From Chrysoperla carnea (Eukaryota > Arthropoda > Insecta > Neuroptera > Chrysopidae): a DNA stretch of 64,000 nt. The stretch lies in NCBI RefSeq assembly GCF_905475395.1, contig NC_058339.1, forward strand, positions 23,630,001 to 23,694,000, in the 5' to 3' direction. Made by a program: the position numbers and the translations under genes. The notes under the pieces are model-generated. The model ran no database searches. It saw only the letters and a list, made by a program, of their open reading frames with translations, and was not told where the DNA came from. Positions 33,451 to 45,261 of the stretch are shown one piece after another. Positions within the stretch are counted from its first letter, which is position 1. Every line of letters starts with the position of its first letter.

Positions 33451-36354
33451 TTTATTTCATTAAAGTAATATAAATTGATAAGCAATGGAGAACAATGATT
33501 GATAGATCTATTTTTATTTATTCGAATATTTATATTCGGATAATTTACACAAGCAATCTTTATATTGAATAAAACATAATACTCTTTAAAGTTTCATTCA
33601 TAAAAAATTAACGTCATGCTAAACATAATGATATCTTTCATCACTCATTTATAACGAGTGTTGCATAAAAAAACTACCTATTGGTTTAGTTCTTTCGATT
33701 AAAAAAGTAAAATAGGCGAAATTTAAACTCATGAACACTGATATTCGCAGGACATAAACATACAAAAGGATTCTGACATACAATGATCTCAAAATAACAT
33801 CAAATAGTTATAAGCTAACTTTAAAATCAACGGGAACTCCAAAGTAAACTAAACGTGTTAGTAAATGTTACATAAATTATTGTGACGAAATAAACTTTAA
33901 AAAAATGCCCATAAGGTTCCCAACTAAACTGTTTTATTATATTATTACCCAAATGCGTGACACGATTGCTTATAATATTCAACCACGACACACAGAACCA
34001 CTTTTCTTTTGTCCAATCAATAATCAGGATCTTGTCACCTTTTCTGTATTTAATAACAACTGTCATTGTAAAGACAATGTAATTTCAAGGAAAAGAGTGA
34101 CAGTGTCCGCTACAAAACTTACTAAAGATTAAAACACAAACAAGATTTTTTCTAGTAATCAGCTGGTATAAAAAAACACTTATTCCATTTTAAGAATTAT
34201 TAAAATAATAGTAGTATTACGCATATATTATACAGTCAATTTGATGAGTCAGCTCGCGAGTTATTAATAATAGCATGGCTACATTATTGACATGCAAAGA
34301 ATAAAAGTATGTTTACGGAGAAAAATGGAATTCCTACATTTAAAAAAAGCTTATAATTATGTATATTTTTAGTATTCCGTAGTTTATGCATATTTATGCA
34401 TACTTACATAATAAATATTCAGTAAAAAACTTGAATGTGCAAGATTACGCAAGACTATGCAAGTGCAAGAAGCAAGTCTACCACAGGACTACTAAATATC
34501 TATACTCCTAATAATATTTGTCTTGAGACGTCTAGTTATTAATGGAACAAACGTACAAACGGAACTTATTAATGTTTAAATAAGGAAACTTCATATTTCC
34601 TCCTAACTAACTTCTTGGAAATGATGGAATATAGAGTAGTTTGTAATTTTCCCTTGGCTCGTAGTCAAAAAGCTCAACAAAGCGATACAAATGAACTCTT
34701 GTGCTTTTTACTTCCCGCTGTTAATTGACATAAGTTTACAATTACTTTATTTTGGGTTCTACAATAATAAATTAAACTATACAACAAAAATCATCAGCAC
34801 AAAAATTATCTTATATCATCAATCTTCTATATGTGGTATGATGAAAAACTAACAATCGTCATTTCCGGTAAACATCAACGGATATGGTCGCATATTTCGT
34901 TTAAGAATTTTGAAATTTACTATTTTAACGTTCACTGAACTATCCTAATAGTATAAATATGTAAAATGAACCTACATTCTTTGTATATTTTACCTATAAT
35001 AGGAGAAGGTAAAGTACCTAGATAACAGAGAGTCGTAAGGTATAAATATATCTTAAAATTTTGGACTTCAGGGAAAGTCAATGAATCTTCATAAAAACTG
35101 TGCGAATGCACTGTTTAAATCTAACTCAAAGAAGTTAAAAACAAAAATGTTTGCGATCTTGTCTAGGAAGTGGAGCCACTCCTTCTCAGCGATGGAAAAT
35201 TTTATATTGAAAATGACAACGGGAATTGATAAAGAAAAGAATTCTTAGCAAAAAGTGTCAGTGAAACATATTTCGAAAAGTCAATATTATCCGAATTACT
35301 GCCGTTTGAAATTCGGAGTATTTAACGTCAAATAATAGAAAAATTTGACGTTTTTTGAAAAAAAGTATATCGTATACTTTTTAAAGTACCATGAAAAACC
35401 TTGAAAATGACAAAAGTGTCAAGTCTTTTGCATAAAAAATGACGGAGTTAGCAGTTTTGGATAAATATTTTTTGAAATATTGCAATTTAGTTTAACAACA
35501 TTAACATTGAGAACCAGTCTTTAGCCTACCTACATTGTAATAAAATAGTAAAATACCCTCATTTCAATACAAATGCTGTTCATTAAAATCAATAACTCGC
35601 TAGAAACACAAAATGATTCGAGATACATTTGACTCAGGATACTACATCGTACCCTAATAATTATAATATTATAGTCATACTAATGACATTTCATCTTATG
35701 CAATAAAAAACGTAACACCTACCGCCCACTTTGCTCATTCAATTCTGTGAATTTATTTCAACCAAAATATTAATATATTACACACAAACCATACAATTTA
35801 TTGAAGGTCTTTTAAATTTAAAGTGATTTGGTCACTAACAGTTGGTTGATGTTGTTGAATGTTATAATACTATTATAGTGATCCTTGCTTGACCTTACAA
35901 ATTAAAGCGGTCACATTATATCGGGTGTCCTCCCTCATGCTAAGGAGTCAAATATTCTTTGGTTTGGAAGTTTAAACATCAAGTTTGTATTACTAAAGTC
36001 AGCATAATTTTGGCAACTCATTTAAACAATGTTAGACATTAAAATAGCCTTCACCATCTTGCTCTTATCTTATCCTCCTTCCAAAACACTGGAAATGGGA
36101 ATGGGGAATTGAGTGTACACCAAAATAATGAAAAATGCTAATTTTTTCATGAAAATATTAACAATTTTGCTCTTTGTAAAATATCAACAAGTTGGCTCTT
36201 TTTGTCAATTTGTAATAGGCTGAGTTTAAAGTTAAGTTATTTTAAAAAAGGTGAGCCAGCATCCTGTATCAATGAGTAAAAAAATTCAAATCGATATTCC
36301 TATAAATGACGAAAATATGAGGATGTCTTCATATTAAACGCGACACACTGTATA
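33451..36354. other. Intergenic DNA, no gene seen
   Basis: A perfect 10-bp-arm hairpin AAAAAGTATA-TCG-TATACTTTTT lies at 35360-35382. Overlapping frames at 33827-34132 are weakly suggestive of an integrase C-terminus on the minus strand, but too short to call. Confidence 0.4.
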
Positions 36355-36490
36355 TATTTTTATAAATTATAACTCAAGTGTTATTCTGACGTATGATCTG
36401 TATTATTGTAAAGTTTCATTCAAATCCATTCAGTAATTTTTTCGTGAAAAACTAACAAACTTACTTTCACATTTATAATATATAGGGATA
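36355..36490 (-). repeat. ATCCCTA-type element, end fragment
   Basis: Reverse match to the first about 120 bp of 31917-32405, ending TTTCACATTTATAATATATA then GGGAT. Confidence 0.65.
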
Positions 36491-37844
36491 GCGATTACTT
36501 ACTTACTCTCTTAGTTTCCTCAAACTACATGATTTTTCTCAAGTCATCAAATTTGACGTACATAAGAATTTGATGCTTGACAGTTCTCCATTTTGCTTTG
36601 CTGTAGTTGTTTAAAAAAAATTACTGCTTACTTCTTACTTAAATTATTCTTACATAAAAATTCGATATTTTAATTAATGAAATTTAATTTCCCAAATTGA
36701 TCTTCAGGAAAATTATTATCAAATCTAAGTTTTGCTATCTAAAACATTCATTTCAATGTTAAGTTTAAAATTCAAGCTATTGTTACACCTTGTATATATA
36801 TAGGTAATACCTATACAGCTATTTAAGAGAAAGATATCCGTAAATCAACTAAATCATTGCAGACTAGATTTTTGCAATCTTTATGTGGGTTTTATATTGC
36901 AAAATATACAGTTTGAAATTTCTAAGAAATTTAGTAATCAAGTTCTAAGAAAACAAAAATGATATAGTCTGACATTTGACAAGTTTAACAACCATCCGTT
37001 GATAATCTTATATCTACTAGCATAATAAATTATATATTTATTTATATTTTACCTTGATTAAATTCTAAGACGGTTGTTGTTAGCTTAATCGGCAATCAAT
37101 ATAATCCATGACCTTGATCATGAATAGATTGACGATAAAATATGAGATCTATCTTAAAATAAACTTGGCTAAAAATACTACGTATTACATATACATTTAT
37201 TCTTATAATCGTAAAAAACTTGAAATTCTTCGTAGGTCATTTACATTCTTTTATTTGACAAGATTGGTAATGGCATAGCTTTCAATTTTGCAATTTTATT
37301 TGAAAGAAATTAACCCAAATTCATTAAATTTGCAATTTTGTCGAAAGTTCCGTAGTATCGAAATGATTCAACAAAAAAGCGATCGAAAGTTACTTGTTAC
37401 TTGATGCAAATCTGGTTTTAAGTTTTTGATGGTATTTAAAATGGCATGCCAAACCTGCTGTTACGTGCAACGTGTTATAGGAAAATATTTGTCATGCTTA
37501 TTAGTTTTCCAAATTAATCTAAAGAAAATTAGCCTTGTTACATAATTAATCAAACCTCTAAAAACACTCTTATATCTATCTAATAAGTGTAAAATCATAA
37601 AATTAATTTGTGATATTACCTACACTTATATCCATTTGTGGAAAACTGTTTTTTCCACACGTTTTCCTAGATGCTTGTACTAAAAGGACTATAATGTATT
37701 TTATACTCCCTTTAGTATGAGCAGTCCTTTTAGTATAAAAAATTGTATTCACTTAACACCAGAACTACAATATCTAGACAGTATTTCTGGCGTCAATGCC
37801 CAATATTATGTATGTTAAATACATGCTAAACTACAATTTCTGTA
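36491..37844. other. AT-rich intergenic DNA
   Basis: A small hairpin TACTAAAAGGACT...AGTCCTTTTAGTA lies near 37679-37734, and GTGGAAAA..TTTTCCAC near 37637. No gene is seen. Confidence 0.4.
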
Positions 37845-37848
37845 TTAA

Positions 37849-38828
37849 CCCTTAAACCCTACCCGGGGGTCCAGCAAACCCCAGAGGATGAATATTTCTA
37901 AATATTATTGCAATAATTGAACGCACTTTTATGTCACTCGAGTCTAATCTCTAGTGACGTCGGCGGCCATCTTGTCATTAGTCGAGCGTCAGCGCTTTCA
38001 CTTTTTTGACGGATTTATTGCAATTTATGGGTTTGTCAGACCCCAGGGTAGTAATAACGCAATATAAAGTTTGCCTTTTCACAAGAACTTACGCTTTTGT
38101 CTTACTGTCCACCAAAATCCAAAAAGAAAAAAATTGTCACCATGTTGTCAACTATGCATCCAACAGCAGATCCTGATGCAACGATTCAATTACCAGAGAT
38201 GATAGAGTATTATAATAAGAGTAAAGGCGGAGTTGATTTGATGGATCAGCTATGCCACAAGTACAGCGTGTCCAGGAGATCAAAAAGGTGGCCAATGGCT
38301 ATTTTTTATGGCCTTCTGAATATAGTAGGTGTGAATTCATATGTCTTGCTAAAAATGGCCACGAAAAGAGCTACAAAAAGACGTCATTTCTTGAAAAAAC
38401 TTGCCTTAGATCTGATCACCCCTCAAATGGAAGAACGCTTTACATGGCCCTTTTTGCCCATGAATCTTCAAGTTCTCCTAGGTGGAATCTTGCAAAAGAA
38501 GCGGCCATTGCAAGAACCAAGTTCTGCTCCCACTGCTAAGAAAAGATGTGCCATGTGCCCAAGGGGTAAGGACCGGAAAACCAAGGTCACCTGTGGCATG
38601 TGCCGAAAACCTCTTTGCGGTGAACATACTGAGGCTATGTGCCAAGAATGTGTTACCAAAAACAATTAATTTTTTTTTTTTGTATTGTTAAATAAGCGTT
38701 CATAATATTAAATAGTAATTGTAATTGAATTGTAGTTTTATTTTGTAAGTATAAATTTTTATTTATTGGGGTCCTTAAAACCCCTGGGTAGTAATAGTGT
38801 TTCTCCAGGAATGGGTAGGGTTTAAGGG
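37849..38828 (+). mobile_element. piggyBac element, internally deleted, ends intact
   Basis: A 980-bp element bounded by perfect 16-bp inverted ends CCCTTAAACCCTACCC (37849-37864) and GGGTAGGGTTTAAGGG (38813-38828). It is flanked by TTAA on both sides (37845-37848, 38829-38832), the signature of piggyBac insertion. Subterminal motifs are shared by both halves (CCCAGGGTAGTAATAACG near 38042 and CCCTGGGTAGTAATAGTG near 38782). The left part keeps a GC-rich stretch (GTGACGTCGGCGGCCATC near 37955), perhaps the old promoter. The 5' and central transposase sequence is missing, so it is non-autonomous, though the ends look usable by a related transposase. Confidence 0.95.
38097..38669 (+). pseudogene. 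piggyBac transposase, C-terminal remnant
   Basis: The open frame encodes only the last part of a piggyBac-type transposase, about 190 of some 550-600 residues. It has the family block YYNKSKGGVDLMDQL (about residues 38-52) and RRSKRWPMAIFYGLLNI (about 60-76). It ends with a cysteine-rich zinc-binding tail, CAMC...CGMCRKPLCGEH...CQEC (about 151-185). The N-terminal region and most of the catalytic DDE core are gone. The frame opens with TTG and its first ATG is at 38142, so it is the 3' side of an internal deletion and not a complete gene. Codon use and the absence of stops suggest the deletion is fairly recent. It could make a short DNA-end-binding protein if fused to an upstream promoter, but that is speculation. 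Confidence 0.93.
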
Positions 38829-38832
38829 TTAA

Positions 38833-39585
38833 TGAAACACAAATGAAAACGTAAAAATCTTCGACTACATGCTATCATCAAGTATTGACTTAGGTACTGT
38901 TCGGGGTGTAATCTTGTCATACTTTATGCAGTCGGGGTTTTTTGATTTTTCAATTTTATTTTTTTATAATTACAATTTATACGTGCACAAAGAATATTAA
39001 AATCTTGCTATATTATTTATTACATCGTTATTTTAATTGTATTTTCTAAAGCCTCTTTGAAGTTATCGTTTATAAGTACACTCTTTAAATCAAATACAAC
39101 CACAAATTATAATTATAAAATAATTTTATATTTAAAATATTAGTTAAAATGTAATTTAAACGAAAGTAGTTTTATTACAATATTTATAATAATATTTATA
39201 AAGAAAGTAAATGTCGATTAATTTAGCACCCCCACCAACGACTTCATGTTCTTTTTTTAAAATAGTCCGGCTGTTGGGGCAAGTTCGGGGAATGTTCATT
39301 TTCAAAAATGAAATTCAATTAATTATTCTATATAAAAAAGTCATTAAGAACAAACAACATAAAACAATATTTGTTTAAATAAAAAATAATTAACAATATA
39401 TTTATTCTATTACCATTGGAAACATTTACGCTTCATTTAACTTTTGTGTCTAAAAAAATTTCTATGAGGGACGTGATATTTTATTAATATAATTATCTCT
39501 ATTAAGAGAAAAATTAATCGTAAAAATTACCAAGAAACACCCATTATGGTGAGCTACTAATATACCGTATACGCGAAAATCAAAT
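38833..39585. other. AT-rich intergenic DNA
   Basis: GCAGTCGGGGTTTTTTGAT near 38929 resembles one end of the foldback element at 2180-2482. Nothing else is seen. Confidence 0.4.
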
Positions 39586-39925
39586 GGTCGAGCGAGCAAG
39601 ACAACAAGAGAACTAGAAAAACGAAACTTCCGTCATTTGGCAGCGTAATTCAGATTTGGAGGTAACAGTCCTGAGGTTAACGATTTCAATCTTGTGTTTT
39701 ATGATATATGCCTGGAATAGTAAAGGCAGTGGCTAAGCAAATTATAATTATAGTGGCTCAGGAAATTAATTGGGTCGGGCGGGCATGACGACACAAGAGA
39801 AATTGTGTTTTTGCAAATTTGGCAACGTAGTTCGGCTTTGTAGATAACAATCCTGAGGTTATCGCTTTCAATCTTAAGCTTAATGGAATACACGAAGGCA
39901 TTGGTTAAGTCGTCAACATAATAAA
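39586..39925. repeat. Diverged direct repeat, two copies 187 bp apart
   Basis: GGTCG(A/G)GCG(A/G)GC marks the starts at 39586 and 39773. Both copies contain TTGGCA(G/A)CGTA, GTAACAGTCCTGAGGTTA / ATAACAATCCTGAGGTTA, TTTCAATCTT and GAAGGCATTGG / AAAGGCAGTGG blocks. This is an old tandem pair from an unidentified repeat. The minus-strand frame 39699-39962 is a by-product. Confidence 0.7.
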
Positions 39926-40056
39926 TCAGTGCTGTTTTTTTTTTTATTTTAAAGAAAATCACTGGCCTATTCCTGCTAAAATCAATGTCATTTAGAATAC
40001 ATGATCAAGCTGGAATCAATCAACAATACTTTAATTTCTTATATTGTAATGAATTA

Positions 40057-40382
40057 TTATACAGAAATGTTCGATTTACATCTAGACATATAAATATCAC
40101 GAGTATGACAGAGTACATGCGTTAAGCAATGCATCTAAGTAAGAGGTATTATAGGTGTTATATAAAATTGGAAAAGTGACTTGTATCGTGGCTTATCTGT
40201 TATACTTTATCTATTCAACTAAGAAACTCCCACTCACCAAGCGTCTTACAACTATCTCAACGCATATCGAAGCTTCAACACATGTATATAATACCTCTCA
40301 CTTAAATGCATTGCTTAACGCATGTATTCTGTCATACTCGTGATATTTATATGCCTAGATGTAAATCGAACATTCTGTATAT
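40057..40382. mobile_element. Foldback MITE with about 96-bp arms
   Basis: The arms at about 40057-40153 and 40287-40382 are inverted copies with only a handful of differences (TATCACGAGTATGACAGA, ATGCGTTAAGCAATGCAT, AGAGGTATTATA). The loop of about 130 bp has no frame of note. The DNA would form a near-perfect long hairpin. Frames at 40155-40518 are by-products. Confidence 0.88.
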
Positions 40383-42070
40383 AAATATATGTATAGCCGA
40401 CTTAATCGTGGTTCCATACTGTCCTGTCGATGGCCACCACTTTCTAAAATTTACCCAGGGGTCTGGCGAAAATGTATACCAAATGTCATCGCTTAACCAT
40501 GAAGTACAAAGTTTCTAGAAAAAATATTCGTTTAAACGGACTATAATGAATTAAGTTTATCTTATTTTTCCTTCTTTTTTTTAATACCTACATTTTTAAT
40601 TTTTTGTAAGTTTTATAAGTGTCATAATAAAACTTTGTAAATAAAAACTTTTTTTAACATTTATTCACAATCAATCTTATCTTTCCCTTGTACATATGTT
40701 TTCATACACAATATGTCAATAATAATTAATTAGCTTGAAAACAAACAAAAAATTAATTCTTAAACTTAACATTTCTATGAAATCATTTGCATAAGAAATG
40801 TTAAAACTGGTAGACAGTAGTTAGTTACATCGCATCGTAGGATATATAAAATGATGCGAACGCCACATAGCCTCTGTATAAAGTCAATTTCACATTTTTT
40901 TAGTATACTTACACCAGATTTTTATAGTAACATCTCATAGATAGTCATATCTCCTCAAATTGATATAAATATTTTATGTTGGTAACTAGGATTTGAATTT
41001 GAGGGTGGAAAAGTGAAAATCAAATATTCAAGATGGGGCTATTACTTTTGCCTTTCTCTGATTACAATTTTCAAATTACTTGACCTTTCATATTAGAAAA
41101 TAAGGTGCAACATATTTCAATTACTTTCTTACTACCGAAATTGAATTTAGCGAACTTAAAACACCTTGCGAGCGTTCACAAAGCATGTTTGTGTTTAAAA
41201 AATAAAAAGTCATTAAATTAGGTTGATTTCTTCTGAATGTTTTTCTCGTGAAACCATATCTCATACATCCAAATCCGCTTATTTGTTCATCGATACACCA
41301 CGAATAAAAATTGTTCTGTTCTATTGATAATCAATCTCTGATACAAAGTTATTAGCATTATTATACATAAAAAGAAATCGGAGGGGAAATACATTCCCCC
41401 AGACTTTTTTTAAGAATCTTGAATTTCATAAAAGCAGGTGGAAATTGGATGCAAAGTGGCAAATAGATCCATCGTTACCTATCCGTCAATGTTTGGCGAT
41501 GAAGCCTTATCGAAAAAATTTCGCTATCATTTTCAGAGATTTATGCATCGCGCTGATTGGACTTACGAGATCAATTCTTGGGGAAAATGGCAGATAGAAC
41601 TTTATCTCTGACTGGTATTCGAAGCTGGAAGCAGTCATCTAGAATTTTACCTTTTTAGACCATTGACGCCTATAAAAATTTTCCCGTTTTAAAACTTTTA
41701 CCAACATACAGAGGAAAATAACATTAATATAAAATAAAATTATTGCACGTGTCAAATTTTTAAACATAAAACATATAAAATAAGATATATTTTCTTTCTT
41801 AGATAAAATCACCAATAAAATGTTGTTGTGCTTACAATTAATTACAAACAACTACTCCCACGGCACAAACACCTTTCAAAAGGTTGGTTTGTTCTGTTTA
41901 TTTCCTCTTTCCATATGTGTACAAATTTTTAACAATTATTAACAATTGAGAGTAACACCGAAGAAAACGTTAATACTGAATCATTAAATACAATATTAAT
42001 CGTTATAATTTGGGATTTCTTATTTTGCTCGGAAAATTTCCAGTGAAATATTAAAAAGATTTCCAAAATT
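40383..42070. other. Intergenic DNA, no gene seen
   Basis: The patch around 41430-41640 has somewhat higher GC and short broken frames, such as one reading AMKPYRKNFAIIFRDL on the plus strand. It may be a decayed coding remnant, but I cannot assign it. Confidence 0.35.
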
Positions 42071-42074
42071 ATTA

Positions 42075-42182
42075 TTCCCGATTTTAAAGATTTTTTCAAA
42101 GGGTTACCCCTTAAAAAATTGCAAAAAAACGAAACAATTTTTATCTCCAATTTTGATAAAACTCAATATATAAGGTAATTTT
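42075..42182 (-). repeat. Family-4 repeat fragment
   Basis: A reversed piece of the 306-bp repeat: GGGTTACCCCTTAAAAAATT, TTTTTATCTCCAATTTTGAT and ATATATAAGGTAATTTTA. Confidence 0.6.
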
Positions 42183-43484
42183 ATAACATACATTGATCTA
42201 TATTTTTCTATAAAGTTATTAACATGCAGTTCCCATATAGGGGATGAATTTCCAAAAATCCCTTCTTAGTACTCACTTACGTTACTTAAGGAACGTTTGT
42301 ACAAAATTTCAGGCTTCTAGACTCAACAGTTTCAACTGTGCGTTGATCGATCAGTCAGCTTCCATTCTTATATATATAGATATAATATATTATTTTTTAA
42401 AATGTTTTTGTAGCTATTTTTATCGTGATCATTCATTATTCTATGGAAATAAGTATTATGGCTTTTTCACTAGTATTACGGGAAAAAAGACGTTTGGCGC
42501 CAATTTCCTTTTAATTAATTATTCATTCTATTATGGTAATATAAATGATTAATTATTATTGCTATATCAATAAATAGTATCTAGTACACGTTCTTTATAC
42601 CTTAAAGAATTTAAACTTGACTTAAGGCAATTGAATTACCAAAGGATTTTTCTGATTACCGCAATCAAGAAAATTTTCTGAGGAAAAAAGGTTCAATTCT
42701 TTATTATTTTTAAGACCTACAAGACCTACATGTTCCAAACGAAAATTATAATAATAACAATTAACCGTTTTCCGTCAGAATTGAAAATTGTTTTTCCGTT
42801 TTCCGTCAGTATTGAGAAACTTATTATATTGCTTTACGTTTTCCTTATGACAGGAATTCCGTATTCCGTGTTTTCCCAACAGAGTCGTATAAAAGTGATA
42901 CTTGAACTCCAAATAAGTTCTTCGACAAAAAAATAATTTTCTTTACGCTTATCGATTTTAGAAATGCGAAATAAGGGAAAATAAACCAAAAAAAAATATA
43001 GATTTATCTTTTTGTAAAAAGATAGAAAATTCGTGTGTACATTATGGTCGGACAGAATGTCGCTACATGAAATTTGTAAATTGTAAATTTAATGAGTATA
43101 AAATCTCTAAATATTTTTAATTTGCTATCAAATTAACCATCATCATCATACTTATTTCTTATAAAAAAGTTGATTACCTCATTGACGTCATTAATTAAAT
43201 TTACAATATAAATACAAGTGATACCCACAGAACATATTGTAACCATAATAAATGTAGTTTCTCACGTTTTGGCTATAAATTTAATGTGTTCATAAACAAG
43301 CTATTCACTATAGACAATATTGAAAAAATGCAGGTATTATAAAAATTTTAATAGCAAATACTGTTTAAATTTCTCCAAATCGCATATAACAGGGATGGCC
43401 AAACTTTTAAACTACTTATTTGGTAAAATTATTTCTGCAGGAACCTATGTTTTTTAGGAATGTACTTATTTACAAATTGGGGTT
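42183..43484. other. AT-rich intergenic DNA
   Basis: A short tandem duplication CCGTTTTCCGTCAG lies near 42768 and 42798. A TGACGTCA occurs at 43183-43190. No gene is seen. Confidence 0.4.
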
Positions 43485-44050
43485 TTTTTTTAACCTACTT
43501 CAAACAAAAAAGGAGGAGGTAATCAATTCGACTGTATTCTTTTATGTGTGTTACCTCAGAACTTTCGACTGGGTGAACCGATTTTGATGATTCTTTATCT
43601 ATTTGAAAGCTGGTGCTTCCCGTGTGGTCCCATTTCATTTTGGTCCAGTTCTGGCATTCATGAGAAAACCATAAAAGTCTTAAGTTTGCACGACAAGAGG
43701 ACGAATAACTACTTCAGATTCACTTAAAATCCCAAAGGAAAAAAAGTTTTATCAAAAAGAAAACCGACTTCAAACCAAAACAAATTAATATGCACTAAAA
43801 AGTAAAAAAATAACGATAATATAATGTAGTTAGAATTATTGTTATTTTTGGAGTCGATGTCAGCCAAGCTAATGTAGCAAACTGTTCTGTCAGAGTTGTT
43901 TCCTTGGCTAACACCGACGCCAAAAATAACAATAATTTTAACTACATTATATTATCGATATTTTTTTACTTTTTTGTGCATATTAATTTGTTTTGTTACA
44001 GTTTTTCTTTTGACGTCGGTTTTCTTTTTGTTAAAAGTTTTTTTTTTATT
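43485..44050 (+). mobile_element. Family-5 foldback element with long hairpin
   Basis: Reverse copy of 24190-24715. The body (GTGAACCGATTTTGATGATT, CCGTGTGGTCCCATTTCATT) is followed by a hairpin with arms at about 43743-43868 and 43901-44048, longer than in the other copy. The arms reach in to GTCAGCCAAG and CTTGGCTAAC. Frames at 43896-44156 are by-products. Confidence 0.85.
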
Positions 44051-44960
44051 TACGTTTTTATTCATAAACATTGGTGCGAAGTTTAATTCTTTAAATCTCA
44101 GAGTAAGATTACGGCCCATTAATTATTACCCATTACGGCTTCATTATTTTTGTTGACCTTAAATAATGATATATTTGACTTCAATGAATTTTTTTTCGTA
44201 TATATGCATCTCTAAATCAAAAATATCATTTTTTACACAAGGTATTTAAACTTTTTATTCAAGAACAGTAGAAAGTATCGTCCAAAAGAAAAAATACATA
44301 ATTTTCAAAATATTTTATTATACAAATATCTACGTACATTTGATTCGCATGAATTGAATTGATGCCATTTCTTAAAAAATTTATAAATAAAAACCAGTTC
44401 ATTATTTAGGTTAATAACATTGATTTTTATTGTAATTTTAATGAAGGTTTGTAATTTAATTTTGGTAAGATAATTAGTTACGCATATATGCGTACAATTT
44501 ATTCATTTAATTAAGTAAGTAGTACTTTCTCATATTCAATAAAAAATTATAATTGAAATGAATAATTTCATCAATTGTATTGGAATACATCTTCTCCACT
44601 ATATGAAACGCAAAACCTATGTTAATTTAAAAAGAAAACTTCTTTAATCTTTATTTTCGATCTTTGCCCATAGAAATATTAAAAGAAAAAATATTCATTT
44701 GGTATTATGTTGCTTTTTGTGTAAAGAAACAAGAAACATTACTAATTTGATTAATATTCGATAATGTATAGAAATGTAAGTATATCTTCTTCGAGAGTAG
44801 TTTAATATAAATAATGCTCTCATATTGTCTAGCTCAACAAAGTACGAAAAGTGTGCGAACTGAAGAAATATTATCAAAAAAAATCCATTTTTGCTGGGAA
44901 AATCCACAAAAAGATCCAGTCAATTACTTAATATATTCAAAATTTTAAAAATTTATATAC
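44051..44960. other. AT-rich intergenic DNA
   Basis: Nothing recognisable is seen. Confidence 0.4.
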
Positions 44961-44997
44961 AGGTAAATTTGGAAATTTGATTACATCATTACCATCG

Positions 44998-45261
44998 ATG
45001 AAATGGAAAAAAGATATTATTAATAGGAATAGAACAAAAACCCTACGGGACTATAAAGAAAACCTAGGCCCAACAATCACTGAAACCATAAAACTTCGGT
45101 TTCGACGATGTGGGGTCTTGGAAAATCTACGTTCGAAGATATTGAAGCAAGTTTGTCTAAATAGTATGACAAAAGTGACAGGCATGAACACCGAAAATTC
45201 CGCTCTTATAAAAGTTGAAATTGTTTCAAAACGAAGTATTAACGCAAATAGTGAATTTTAA
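44998..45261 (+). CDS. Possible exon with LisH-like motif, unverified
   Basis: An 87-residue frame from ATG at 44998. The frame is open a little further upstream to a possible acceptor (TTATATACAG, ending 44962). Residues about 27-53 (the stretch with KLRFRRCGVLENLRSKI) follow the spacing of LisH/FOP-type dimerisation helices: a hydrophobic residue, then F, then GVL, then LR and I. These are known from centrosomal proteins such as OFD1 and FOPNL. The rest is basic and polar with no other domain. I found no partner exon within the window, and possible donors (near 45149 and 45232) are weak. It may be one exon of a larger gene, a remnant, or chance. The composition is less AT-driven (many R, C, E, L) than chance frames here. 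Confidence 0.28.
   Translation: MKWKKDIINRNRTKTLRDYKENLGPTITETIKLRFRRCGVLENLRSKILKQVCLNSMTKVTGMNTENSALIKVEIVSKRSINANSEF

Noticed and set aside
33827..34066. Retroelement integrase C-terminus on the minus strand (YRKGDKILIIDW)
   Set aside because: One short motif only; no catalytic core, long terminal repeats or neighbouring frames.
38252..38691. Extra coding frames over the piggyBac remnant (38252-38539, 38482-38691 plus, 38468-38665 minus)
   Set aside because: They overlap the transposase frame in other frames and show no domain.
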